Below are positions 9,163 to 17,033 of a DNA stretch of 64,000 bases, in pieces. The notes below the pieces were generated by a model. The model did not search any database. It saw only the letters and a program-made list of their open reading frames with translations, and had not been told where the DNA came from. The DNA is from an uncultured Bacteriovoracaceae bacterium (GTDB taxonomy: Bacteria; Bdellovibrionota; Bacteriovoracia; Bacteriovoracales; Bacteriovoracaceae). Numbering within the stretch: position 1 is the first letter of the stretch; each line of letters opens with the position of its first letter. The stretch spans positions 130,949-194,948 of the forward strand of contig CAKZUQ010000003.1 in NCBI GenBank assembly GCA_937923325.1, read 5' to 3'. Position numbers and translations under genes: made by a program.

Positions 9163-9951
9163 TTATATTACTTTTGCTTCGTTTCTTAATAATCCAACAA
9201 CTTCTGTTACAACTGAAGCAGCATTAGCTTCATCTGATGCATCAAATTTCTTACCAGGTGGCTTTTCTGGAGGTAATTGAAAGTTAGAATACTTTACTCT
9301 TCTATCGTCATCAGAAACGCCAACATCAGCTAAAGTTAATTGCTGAAGAGGTTTTCTTTTTGCCTTCATAATCCCAGGTAAAGATGCATATCTTGGAGTA
9401 TTTATTCCTTTGTTTGTTGCAAGAACTACAGGAGTGTTTACTTCGTATACTTCTAAAGCTCCACCTTCAATTTCTCTTTTAACTGTTACTTTTTCACCAT
9501 CTTGCTCAAAACCAACGATTACAGCAACTGATGGAAGAGACATCATTTGCGCTAAAACTTGAGGAACTTGTAAACAGTCATCATCAATTGCTTGTTTTCC
9601 ACAAAGAACTAGGTCTGCAGCTTTTCCAGATTTTTCAATTGCACCTTTTAAAGCTTTTGCAATTGAATAAGAATCTAAATTGTCTTCAGCTTCAACTAAG
9701 ATAGAGTCATCTGCACCCATGGCCATAGCAGTTCTTAAAGCTTCAGTATCTTTAACGCTTCCAACTCTTACAACTGTTACAGTTGATCCTGCGTTGGCAG
9801 CTTTAACTAGTAAAGCTTGTTCAACAGCAAATTCATCATAAGGGTTCATAATCCACTTGATTGATTCTGTTTCAATGAATGTTCCGTCACCATTAGGTTT
9901 AACTTTTGTTTCCGTGTCAGGGACTTGCTTTACACATACGAATATATTCAT
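9163..9951 (-). CDS. etfB: Electron transfer flavoprotein beta subunit
   Basis: The 262-residue protein has the EtfB fold and signatures: MNIFVCVKQVPDTE at the start, NPYDEFAVEQAL near residue 37, MGADDSILVE near 78, and CGKQAIDDD with the AMP-binding region near 118. The C-terminal VKYSNFQLPPEKPPGKKF region includes the loop that recognises partner dehydrogenases. AAGGAG stands upstream of the ATG. It lies 25 bases after the acyl-CoA dehydrogenase gene and 10 before etfA, a standard electron-transfer operon. Confidence 0.97.
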   Translation of the reverse strand: MNIFVCVKQVPDTETKVKPNGDGTFIETESIKWIMNPYDEFAVEQALLVKAANAGSTVTVVRVGSVKDTEALRTAMAMGADDSILVEAEDNLDSYSIAKALKGAIEKSGKAADLVLCGKQAIDDDCLQVPQVLAQMMSLPSVAVIVGFEQDGEKVTVKREIEGGALEVYEVNTPVVLATNKGINTPRYASLPGIMKAKRKPLQQLTLADVGVSDDDRRVKYSNFQLPPEKPPGKKFDASDEANAASVVTEVVGLLRNEAKVI

Positions 9952-9976
9952 ATTATCTCCTTGTTATATTTATTAT

Positions 9977-11116
9977 TTATTTGCTAAAAACTTCTCTAGC
10001 GATTACTAATCTTTGAATTTGACTTGTTCCTTCATAAATTTGAATTAACTTTGCGTCTCTCATTATCTTTTCAACTGGATATTCTTTTGAGTAACCATAC
10101 CCGCCATATACTTGAACGGCATCTGTCGCTATTTGCATACATGAATCTGATGCAAAAGCTTTAGCGTAACTAGCTATTTCGGTATTTTTAATTCCTTTAT
10201 CTAAATAAGAAGCAGCTTTATAAGTTAAGAGCCTTGCAGCTTCTACTTTCATGGCCATCTCAGCAACCATAAAACCAATTGCTTGATGTTTTGCAATTGC
10301 AACACCAAATTGCTTTCTTTCTTTTGCATATTCAACACTAAGATCCATTGCTCTTTGAGCACCTCCAACAGCACTTGAAGCAACAAGAGGTCTTGAATGA
10401 TCTAGAGTTTGCATTGCTATTTTCCAAGCTTCACCTGGTTGTCCAAGCATATTCTCTTTTGGAACCTTTACATTTTCAAATCTAACAGAGCGGGTGTCAC
10501 TAGATCTGTGTCCCATCTTATCTTCTTTTTTACCCCTGATGATACCTTTGGTATCACCAGGTACAATAACTGCACTTATACCTTTGTGCTTAAGGTTTGG
10601 ATCTATAGTTCCATAAACTACAAACAAATTTGCAAAACCAGCGTTTGTAATCCACATTTTTTCACCATTAATTATCCAGTGATCACCACCGTCTTTAATA
10701 GTTGTTTTTATACCTGCAGCATCAGATCCATTAGAAGGCTCTGTTAAACAAAATGAAGCGATTTTAAACTCTTCAGTAAATGGCCTTAAAAATTTTTCTT
10801 TTTGTTCGTGAGTTCCTGCAATTGCAATAGGTAATAATGCTAAGTCGTTGGCCATAAATGATGAATTCATTCCCATACATCCATAAGCCAGTCTTTCACC
10901 TATAATTACTGAATCTAGAGTTGAAAAGCCAGCTCCACCGTATTCAGCTGGAATACATGTGTTGATTAAACCAAGTTCCCAAGCTTTTTTAAACTGTTCA
11001 TGAGGAAATATACTTTCTTCATCATACTTAGCAGCAAAAGGAATGATTTCATTTTTTACAAATTTAGTAACCATTTCATAAATTTCATTTTGTTCTGTTG
11101 ATAACGAAAAATCCAT
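9977..11116 (-). CDS. Acyl-CoA dehydrogenase, short/branched-chain type
   Basis: The 379-residue flavoprotein introduces a trans-2 double bond into an acyl-CoA and passes electrons to ETF. It has the full family layout: an N-terminal helical domain, then FCLTEPSNGSDAAGI and WITNAG in the beta domain, and a C-terminal helical domain with ERKQFG. The motif YGGYGYSKEYPVEKIMRDAKL is followed by IYEGTSQIQR, which holds the catalytic glutamate in the short-chain position. It most resembles butyryl- or isovaleryl-CoA dehydrogenases, but chain-length choice is not certain from sequence. AAGGA RBS; directly upstream of etfBA. Confidence 0.93.
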   Translation of the reverse strand: MDFSLSTEQNEIYEMVTKFVKNEIIPFAAKYDEESIFPHEQFKKAWELGLINTCIPAEYGGAGFSTLDSVIIGERLAYGCMGMNSSFMANDLALLPIAIAGTHEQKEKFLRPFTEEFKIASFCLTEPSNGSDAAGIKTTIKDGGDHWIINGEKMWITNAGFANLFVVYGTIDPNLKHKGISAVIVPGDTKGIIRGKKEDKMGHRSSDTRSVRFENVKVPKENMLGQPGEAWKIAMQTLDHSRPLVASSAVGGAQRAMDLSVEYAKERKQFGVAIAKHQAIGFMVAEMAMKVEAARLLTYKAASYLDKGIKNTEIASYAKAFASDSCMQIATDAVQVYGGYGYSKEYPVEKIMRDAKLIQIYEGTSQIQRLVIAREVFSK

Positions 11117-11118
11117 TA

Positions 11119-11586
11119 TTAATTCCTTTTAATAGGTTGAGCATCAATTTCAAATGACTTAACAATTGTAAAACATTTTTTTAAAGTTTGAAAGAACGGT
11201 AACTGTTGCAAAGGTTTCACAACAAAACTGCGCTCTTGCCACTTAGGGTGAGGTGTTTGAAGGTTTTTAGTTTTCAAATTCTCTAGTCCCCAAAAAATAA
11301 TATCTATATCAATTGTTCTTGCACCATACCTTGTCGTACGAATTCGTCCTAAACTGTTCTCTATTTCTAGGATTCGAAGCATAGTTTGATCTGGGTCACT
11401 TTTAGGAAGCTCAAACTCAAGAACCTGATTGTAAAAGTCAGGCTGATCGCTAACTTCAACAGCTTTTGATGTGAATACTTCACTTTGAGCTAAAAAGTTA
11501 AATTCTTTAGATAAAAGATCTTTTGCTAAAGATAGATTTTCTAAGCAATCACCAAGGTTTGATCCGGTTGCAAGAATTAGACTCAT
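11119..11586 (-). CDS. folK: 2-amino-4-hydroxy-6-hydroxymethyldihydropteridine pyrophosphokinase
   Basis: FolK transfers pyrophosphate from ATP to the pterin alcohol in folate synthesis. The 155-residue length is typical. Visible motifs are ATGSNLGD at the N-terminus, RYGARTIDIDIIFW (ATP/Mg-binding DxD, near residue 95) and TPHPKWQERSFVVKPL near 118. The ATG overlaps the stop of the small upstream lipoprotein gene (TAATG) and has no clear RBS of its own, so translation is probably coupled. The acyl-CoA dehydrogenase starts 2 bases downstream. Confidence 0.93.
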   Translation of the reverse strand: MSLILATGSNLGDCLENLSLAKDLLSKEFNFLAQSEVFTSKAVEVSDQPDFYNQVLEFELPKSDPDQTMLRILEIENSLGRIRTTRYGARTIDIDIIFWGLENLKTKNLQTPHPKWQERSFVVKPLQQLPFFQTLKKCFTIVKSFEIDAQPIKRN

Positions 11587-11726
11587 TAAGGGTTTACTCT
11601 TTTAAACTGGTCTATATATTTTTGAGAAATTGACTTAAGTCTTCCTTTGTTTGATGTCGGTTTTGTCTTAAGCCCACATGAGGACAATAAGATAAGACTT
11701 GATAGTAGCAAGTATTTAAAACTCAA
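11586..11726 (-). CDS. 46-residue lipoprotein, TTG start, nested between two operon genes
   Basis: Reading from TTG at 11726 gives a signal peptide MSFKYLLLSSLILLSSC with lipobox LSSC, then about 30 basic residues (CGLKTKPTSNKGRLKS and a tail ending FKRVNP). A good RBS (GGAG, 6 bases before TTG) lies inside the end of the upstream gene. The first 11 bases overlap that gene's end in another frame, and its TAA overlaps the folK ATG by one base. The CGLK start after the lipid-bearing cysteine faintly recalls LptM (YifL), an LPS-transport maturation lipoprotein, but the family's GPL motif is absent. Function unknown. Confidence 0.72.
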   Translation of the reverse strand: MSFKYLLLSSLILLSSCGLKTKPTSNKGRLKSISQKYIDQFKRVNP

Positions 11727-12672
11727 TTGCAGCTCCAACGTTTAGCATGTCAGTACCAAGGTCAACCTTTACAAACCATCCAGGTACAAGCCTTCTTAAA
11801 AGAGTTACTCCTGCCGCGATTTGACCTTGAGCCAAAGCTGTGGTGTCATTTGTTTGTTGGCCGATACTTGCATCTGGACTATCAACAGTATTGATCTGGT
11901 ATCCAATATAAGGCATGGCAAATGAATAGAAAGGTAATTTAACAGTGTACTTTAATCTAAATGTATATCGGCTAACAATTGTTTGTTTATTATCTGCAGG
12001 ATAATCATTTAAAATCCAAGCAGTAAAAAGACCTTCAATCCAAATGTTATCTTTAAACTGATATGCCCATCCACCAGTAAGTTCGTGCCCACCAATACCT
12101 GAAGTACCAGAGCTTTCATCAGTTACTGTTTTAAATCCATATGCACCATTAAGAATATTATCTGGTTTAATTAACCTTTTATCTTTGCCAAAGTCACCTT
12201 CAAATGTGCTCTCCAAAGCAAGTTCTTCAGCATATAGGTCTTCTTCATCAGAAATTTTAGAGTCTTCAGCTTCTTTTTCTTCTTTTGGCTTTTCCTTAAC
12301 AAAAAGAATACTGTCATCACCTTTAAGGATTTTGATATCCATACCTTTGTATATTTTGGACCAATTGTTTAGTGAGTAAATTTTTAAGATTTTAATTCCA
12401 ACTAAAGAGTCGTGGTTTTTTGCAACAACAGCACGTGCAGCGGCATCTTTATCATTAATTATAAGTGTTATAAAGTCACCTTTATTTAGCATTGAATTGG
12501 TATTTGTTAAAATAAATATCTTTTGAGATCTACCAATCGTAATAACTCGCTCAGTAAAAATTTGAGATGAATCTCCAATTGAGCCTTGTGCACTAAGGTC
12601 TTCTAGTAAGTCTTGAGAAAAGGCAGAACATAAAATAAAAATATAAATAAAAATTAGTTTAAAAAGCTTCAT
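11716..12672 (-). CDS. Outer-membrane beta-barrel protein of unknown function
   Basis: With the ATG at 12672 the 318-residue product begins with a clean signal peptide (MKLFKLIFIYIFILCSAFSQ). A TTG 30 bases earlier would bury it behind ten polar residues. Residues about 20-120 form a small beta-rich domain, followed by an acidic linker (EKPKEEKEAEDSKISDEEDL). The rest is alternating-strand barrel ending in IEF, the terminal phenylalanine typical of BAM substrates. It heads the minus-strand operon that continues through the small lipoprotein, folK, acyl-CoA dehydrogenase and etfBA. Which ligand it binds or passes is not visible. Confidence 0.75.
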   Translation of the reverse strand: MKLFKLIFIYIFILCSAFSQDLLEDLSAQGSIGDSSQIFTERVITIGRSQKIFILTNTNSMLNKGDFITLIINDKDAAARAVVAKNHDSLVGIKILKIYSLNNWSKIYKGMDIKILKGDDSILFVKEKPKEEKEAEDSKISDEEDLYAEELALESTFEGDFGKDKRLIKPDNILNGAYGFKTVTDESSGTSGIGGHELTGGWAYQFKDNIWIEGLFTAWILNDYPADNKQTIVSRYTFRLKYTVKLPFYSFAMPYIGYQINTVDSPDASIGQQTNDTTALAQGQIAAGVTLLRRLVPGWFVKVDLGTDMLNVGAAIEF

Positions 12673-12804
12673 CCTGTGTATTTTATAGGAGTTAGAACTC
12701 AACGTAAATAAATAACACTTTGCAGGGATATTAAATCTTTTATAAGAGTTTGACTGTTTTAGTCGGAATTTGGTACGAATGACATATACAAGATGTAGGG
12801 AGAG

Positions 12805-13482
12805 ATGATGCTAAATAATGCGTATAAAGAGCTATCTAGTGGTACAAATAATATGTTCGTTGTTGTGGCCGGTAATATCGGTGGTGGAAAAACAACACTA
12901 ACTAGAAAGTTATCAGAACGTTTAAATTGGAAACCTTACTATGAATCTGTGCAGGATAATCCATATTTGTCAGATTTTTATGACAATATGAGTAGATGGA
13001 GCTTTCCACTGCAAGTTTATTTTCTCAATCATAGATTTAATACACATAAAATAATTGAAAGCAGTAACGGAAGTTCTGTTCAGGATAGATCTATATACGA
13101 AGATGCCAATATTTTTGCCAGAGCTTTATATGAACAAGGTGATCTAGATAAAAGAGATTATGAGAACTATAGAGGTCTCTATGAGTCTATGATCAGTTAC
13201 TTAAGCCCGCCAACTCTGATGATATTTTTAAAAAGAAGTGTTCCCAAACTTCTAGAAAGAATTGAAATGAGAGGTCGAGACTATGAACAAACGATACCTG
13301 TTGATTATTTAACCAAGTTAAATGATTACTATGATGATTGGTATGCCAAGTATGACCTTGGAAAGTCTTTAATAGTAGACACTGATGACTTGGATTTTCT
13401 AGAAAATGAAGAACATTTTGACAGGCTTGTACAAAGAATACACGACTCAATTGATCAACAAGAGATGTTCATACATTATTAG
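12805..13482 (+). CDS. Deoxynucleoside kinase (deoxyadenosine/deoxyguanosine kinase family)
   Basis: It phosphorylates deoxynucleosides to monophosphates for nucleotide salvage. The 225-residue protein has the P-loop VVAGNIGGGKTTLTRKL near residue 20, the family DRS motif in VQDRSIYEDANIF near 93, a LID-type arginine block (MRGRDYEQ near 154) and an EXV-like acidic position in PYYESVQDNPY. The choice of base is not clear. Salvage of prey-derived nucleosides would suit a predator, but that is inference. A GGGAG-type RBS precedes two adjacent ATGs (12805 and 12808). Confidence 0.92.
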   Translation: MMLNNAYKELSSGTNNMFVVVAGNIGGGKTTLTRKLSERLNWKPYYESVQDNPYLSDFYDNMSRWSFPLQVYFLNHRFNTHKIIESSNGSSVQDRSIYEDANIFARALYEQGDLDKRDYENYRGLYESMISYLSPPTLMIFLKRSVPKLLERIEMRGRDYEQTIPVDYLTKLNDYYDDWYAKYDLGKSLIVDTDDLDFLENEEHFDRLVQRIHDSIDQQEMFIHY

Positions 13483-13568
13483 ACCTTGCGGCAGAATTTT
13501 TCCTCTAAATTAATTTTTTGTATATACTTATAATAAGTGTGTATAAAAAAATATTGAAGGAGTATTCA

Positions 13569-14204
13569 ATGAAAATTATTTTAATGTCATTATTATTACT
13601 TGGACTAATTTCATGTTCAGCAAGAAAGCAAAACACAACTAATGAAAGCTCTGATGCAATAGAACTTACGGATTCAGATGAGTTGTTAGAAGATACAGAT
13701 GAGTTAGCATTATCTGATGAGACTTTAGATGAGAGTGAAGATGAACTTGCATCTATTGGAGATGAAATACCTAATGAAGATGAAGTATCTAATGGTGAAG
13801 AGATCGTGATTGATCAAGTTGAATCTCAAATGGAGTATACTGTTGTAAAAGGTGATACTTTAATGATGGTTGCTTTTAAAATTTATGGTGATTATTCAAA
13901 GTGGAGAGAAATCGCTGAATTAAATGAAGGTAAATTAATACAAGGACAAATTGCTCCTGTGGGAACAAAGCTTAGTTATTATGCTCCCTCTGAAGCATTT
14001 TCTTGGAATCCTGAGGGGAATCCATACTTGGTAAAAAATGGAGATACTCTTGGAGGCATCTCAACAGATACTTATGGGACGATGAAATATTGGAAAAATA
14101 TTTGGGATAATAATAGACCACTAATTCAAAACCCAAATAAAATTTATGCTGGCTTCACAATTTATACACCTGTAATGGAAGGTAGAGACGTTGCTACAAA
14201 GTAA
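13569..14204 (+). CDS. Lipoprotein with two LysM domains
   Basis: From the ATG at 13569 (AAGGAG RBS) the 211-residue product has a lipoprotein signal peptide ending LISC. A very acidic low-complexity linker follows (about 25-95; runs such as DSDELLEDTDELALSDE). Then come two LysM repeats: YTVVKGDTLMMVAFKIYGD near 98 and YLVKNGDTLGGIS near 155, the second ending KIYAGFTIYTP. LysM modules bind N-acetylglucosamine in peptidoglycan or chitin. A membrane-anchored protein reaching to the cell wall through an acidic spacer is the simplest reading. An intrinsic terminator lies about 20 bases past the stop. Confidence 0.88.
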   Translation: MKIILMSLLLLGLISCSARKQNTTNESSDAIELTDSDELLEDTDELALSDETLDESEDELASIGDEIPNEDEVSNGEEIVIDQVESQMEYTVVKGDTLMMVAFKIYGDYSKWREIAELNEGKLIQGQIAPVGTKLSYYAPSEAFSWNPEGNPYLVKNGDTLGGISTDTYGTMKYWKNIWDNNRPLIQNPNKIYAGFTIYTPVMEGRDVATK

Positions 14205-15012
14205 ACAATTACAAAGACAAATAATAAAAAGCAGGCATATGCCTGCTTTTTTATTTTGTTTAATCTTCGTTATGTCATGCTCAATGTTCTCCACGAGTAA
14301 AGAAGATAAAAAAATATATTTAAAAGATTATTTAAAATATGAAAAGAAAGACTTTGTTGAACATTTGTCTGGATTCGAAAAGCAATTTTTAAATACACCT
14401 GGAGTTAATAGAATATATTTAAACCAGTCTAATAAAAAATATATAGAGCATCTTGCAGATAAAATCACTAAAAATAATTCCGTTTTTTTTCAAAATAAAA
14501 AACAAAGAGTAAAGATCTACTTTATAAAAGATGATAGGCCTTACCATTTCTCTCTACCAAAGAAAAAAATATTCATATCAACAGGACTCTTTAAAAAATA
14601 TGTTCAAAATGAAAGTCTTTTATTATGCCTTTTAACATTTGAGCTTATAAGAACAGAAAAAAACCTTTATAAGAAAAAAATTATAATCCCTACGGGGAGT
14701 TTAGATGCCTCAAATATATTACCACTATTGAGACTAAATGCTTTTGAAAAAACAAAAATTCACAAATGGGCGTTCAGATTATTAGAAAAGTTGAATATAG
14801 ATAGTGATACATATTTATCTTGGTTACAAATACAGAATAGAAACTCAATTGATTTTTCGATGCAACTTGGAGATATTAATGTTATTTCAAGGGAAGAGGC
14901 TTTATTTAAAGCATTTGTAATTGAAAATTCTAGAGGTGAGAAAAAAAGAGAGTATAAAAGATCGACAAAAGCATTTTATAGATTTTTAAGAAGTATAAGG
15001 AAGAAGTCATGA
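14191..15012 (+). CDS. Lipoprotein resembling M48 peptidases but lacking the zinc motif
   Basis: Reading from TTG at 14191 (GGAAGG about 8 bases upstream) gives 273 residues: a basic N-region, a hydrophobic core and lipobox VMSC. The only in-frame ATG before the lipobox (14239) would give a signal peptide with no positive charge and a crowded RBS. The core PYHFSLPKKKIFISTGLFKKY near residue 117 matches the NAFALPGGYIFVTTGLL block of M48 metalloproteases. Where HExxH should follow it has LLTFELIRTE, so no zinc site remains. It overlaps the LysM gene by 14 bases and the next kinase gene by an ATGA junction. A non-catalytic scaffold role is likely. Confidence 0.65.
   Translation: MLQSKQLQRQIIKSRHMPAFLFCLIFVMSCSMFSTSKEDKKIYLKDYLKYEKKDFVEHLSGFEKQFLNTPGVNRIYLNQSNKKYIEHLADKITKNNSVFFQNKKQRVKIYFIKDDRPYHFSLPKKKIFISTGLFKKYVQNESLLLCLLTFELIRTEKNLYKKKIIIPTGSLDASNILPLLRLNAFEKTKIHKWAFRLLEKLNIDSDTYLSWLQIQNRNSIDFSMQLGDINVISREEALFKAFVIENSRGEKKREYKRSTKAFYRFLRSIRKKS
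14226..14257 (+). terminator. Intrinsic terminator of the LysM gene, inside the next coding region
   Basis: A perfect 11-bp stem (AAAAAGCAGGC/GCCTGCTTTTT, 14226-14236 with 14241-14251) closes on loop ATAT and runs into TTATTTT. It is a textbook terminator just after the LysM stop, yet it falls within the N-terminal coding region of the following gene when that gene starts at 14191. It would limit how much of the downstream genes is made from the LysM promoter. Confidence 0.8.
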
Positions 15013-16025
15013 AACCCGAAGTTTCAGAAAGATTATTTATTGAACAATTGTTTTCAAATTCGCAAAAGAAAATAGAAGATAAGACTAATATTGAAAATAT
15101 AGACAAGCTAACTGGAGATGCCTCAACGAGAAGGTATTATAGAGTCTTTACTCAAAAAAAATCTTATGTCGTCTGTTTAGATAACCCGACAGAAGAGAAA
15201 AATAAATTCGTTGAAGTTCAAGAGTTTTTAGAAAAACAGAATGTTTGTGTTCCAAAAATATATGATATGGATTTAAATAAAGGGTATATATTAGAGGAGG
15301 ATTTAGGAGATTTAACATTACTAAGTCAACTCTCGAATATAGAATCTCTTGATGAAGAGTTTAACATATATAAAAATATTATAAACAAACTAATTGAACT
15401 ACAGTCTATAAATAAAAAAAGCATATTAGATTCAAATAAATTTTTAGAAAAATTTGATTATGATAAATTAAAATCTGAGATGAATTTTTCGATCAAATAC
15501 TTTTTAAAATTGTTATTGAAAGTAGATAACCCAAAACTACTAGATCAGATATCTAATCAGTTAGGACCTCTGTGTGTAAGACTCTCTGAACAAGAAATGA
15601 TATTGACTCATAGAGATTTCCACTCAAGAAATATAATGGTCTCAGATGATGATTATAAAATCATCGATTTCCAAGATGCTAGAATGGGAATAGCCCAGTA
15701 CGATCTGTGCTCGCTATTGGATGATTGTTATTATGAATTGAGTAATTCCAATAAAGAGAAGCTAAAAAAATATTATTTTGAGAAAATGAAAGAGATATCA
15801 AGACAAGATGATTATGAAAGTTTTGATAAATTGTATACTGATATGGCAATACAAAGAGTATTTAAAGCTGTAGGAAGTTTTGCATATATTTATAATCAAA
15901 GAAAGGATGAGAGGTATTTAAAATATATTGGTTTTGCAATGGAAAAGTTAAAAGGCTATATGTTAAAAGATCAAAAATATTCTAAATTAAGAAAATTACT
16001 CTTTGGTATATACTATGAGAGTTGA
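15009..16025 (+). CDS. amgK: AmgK-like sugar kinase (N-acetylmuramate/N-acetylglucosamine anomeric kinase family)
   Basis: The 338-residue protein belongs to the phosphotransferase (APH/choline kinase) fold. Its motifs match the AmgK branch: LTGDASTRRYYRV near residue 36, GYILEEDLGDLTLL near 94, the catalytic loop LTHRDFHSRNIMV near 199 and the metal site KIIDFQDARMGIAQYDL near 217. AmgK phosphorylates MurNAc or GlcNAc at C1 for cell-wall recycling. AAGGAAG precedes the ATG, which overlaps the previous stop. A MurU-like gene overlaps its end, and this pair is the known AmgK-MurU salvage arrangement. Substrate is inferred from that pairing. Confidence 0.72.
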   Translation: MKPEVSERLFIEQLFSNSQKKIEDKTNIENIDKLTGDASTRRYYRVFTQKKSYVVCLDNPTEEKNKFVEVQEFLEKQNVCVPKIYDMDLNKGYILEEDLGDLTLLSQLSNIESLDEEFNIYKNIINKLIELQSINKKSILDSNKFLEKFDYDKLKSEMNFSIKYFLKLLLKVDNPKLLDQISNQLGPLCVRLSEQEMILTHRDFHSRNIMVSDDDYKIIDFQDARMGIAQYDLCSLLDDCYYELSNSNKEKLKKYYFEKMKEISRQDDYESFDKLYTDMAIQRVFKAVGSFAYIYNQRKDERYLKYIGFAMEKLKGYMLKDQKYSKLRKLLFGIYYES

Positions 16026-16827
16026 TAATGTCCTCATTCTAGCAGCTGGGAAAGGAACTCGGATGGGAGAGATTGGTAAAGTCCTACCTAAGGTAATATG
16101 GCCAATTTTTAATAAATCAATTCTTGAACTTGAAGTTGAATACGCTAAGAGATTTTCACCTAAAAAAGTTTATGTAAACTTATATAACTCAAAAGAAAAG
16201 ATCAAAAATTTTGTAAGAGACAAAGCAATATTCAATAATGTTGAATTTATTGAAGAAGATAAGGTCTTAGATATTGGCGGAGCAGTCCATAATATTGCAA
16301 AGAATTTAGGATATAAAGGAAGCTTACTTATTATAAATAGTGACCAATTTATAATATTATCTGAAGAAAAAATTGAAGAATTTGAAAGAAAAGTAAAAAA
16401 AGAGGCTGCAACATTGTTGGTATATTCAGTTGATCCAAAAGGTGGGTATGGAGGATTAAGGCTTAGTGATGACAGAATTGTAGGTCTGATAGATAAAAAG
16501 GATTCTAAAAAAGAGAAGAACCTAATAACTTATACTGGAATGAGTCATATAAATTTAGAAAAATTAAAAAATGTACAGGGAAAAAGTAACTTTTTTAAAA
16601 CTGTAATAAACTTCAATGAGGTGAATCCAAATTTTGTAAATGTAGATTGTTGTGAGTATTGGGATTTTGGGACGCTAGAGCGATATAAAAATAGTATGAG
16701 TAAATTGTTAAAATCAGATGATGCTTTTAAAGACTTTTTAGAAGAATCAGGAGTAAAAATTTCAAATTTAAAGAATATTGATGAAAGATTTTCATTTGAG
16801 AGAAACAAATTAGTATTTAAGAATTAG
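16015..16827 (+). CDS. murU: MurU-like sugar-1-phosphate nucleotidyltransferase
   Basis: The 270-residue protein opens with the nucleotidyltransferase signature LILAAGKGTRMG and a VLPKVIWPI continuation. It has an NSDQF metal-site aspartate near residue 109 and a later WDFGT motif. MurU joins MurNAc-1-phosphate to UTP to make UDP-MurNAc, bypassing de novo synthesis. The start at 16015 (ATG, overlapping the kinase stop) puts the signature at the usual distance; a TTG 12 bases earlier is possible. Specificity is deduced from the AmgK-like neighbour. A glucose- or mannose-1-phosphate enzyme for surface sugars is the alternative. The 3' end overlaps the convergent ferredoxin by 11 bases. Confidence 0.68.
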   Translation: MRVDNVLILAAGKGTRMGEIGKVLPKVIWPIFNKSILELEVEYAKRFSPKKVYVNLYNSKEKIKNFVRDKAIFNNVEFIEEDKVLDIGGAVHNIAKNLGYKGSLLIINSDQFIILSEEKIEEFERKVKKEAATLLVYSVDPKGGYGGLRLSDDRIVGLIDKKDSKKEKNLITYTGMSHINLEKLKNVQGKSNFFKTVINFNEVNPNFVNVDCCEYWDFGTLERYKNSMSKLLKSDDAFKDFLEESGVKISNLKNIDERFSFERNKLVFKN

Positions 16828-16999
16828 CACTTTTGATTGCATCTACTGGACAAACCTGTACACATAGCTCACATGCTACACATGACCACTTATCAATTGC
16901 ATATCCATTCTTATTATAAAGTACAGAACCCTCAGGGCATATTTGTCTGCAGGAATCGCAATGGATGCAGGAAAAATTGATTTCTAATTCTTCTTTCAT
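16817..16999 (-). CDS. 2[4Fe-4S] ferredoxin
   Basis: This 60-residue protein has two complete CxxCxxCxxxCP motifs: CIHCDSCRQICPE (residues 11-23) and CVACELCVQVCPV (41-53). Each cluster is made from three cysteines of one motif and the last of the other, as in bacterial ferredoxins. It carries low-potential electrons in the cytoplasm; the partner enzyme is not evident from its neighbours. It stands alone on the minus strand, convergent with the MurU-like gene and divergent from a membrane-protein gene. Confidence 0.92.
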   Translation of the reverse strand: MKEELEINFSCIHCDSCRQICPEGSVLYNKNGYAIDKWSCVACELCVQVCPVDAIKSANS

Positions 17000-17020
17000 G
17001 TTTTTTTTCTCTAAAAGTAG

Positions 17021-17026
17021 TATAAT
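17021..17026 (+). promoter_or_regulatory. Possible -10 box immediately before a start codon
   Basis: TATAAT lies 7 bases before the ATG at 17034 and no Shine-Dalgarno is visible, so the mRNA could begin at or next to the start codon. No good -35 is seen. Confidence 0.35.
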
Positions 17027-17033
17027 GTATATT

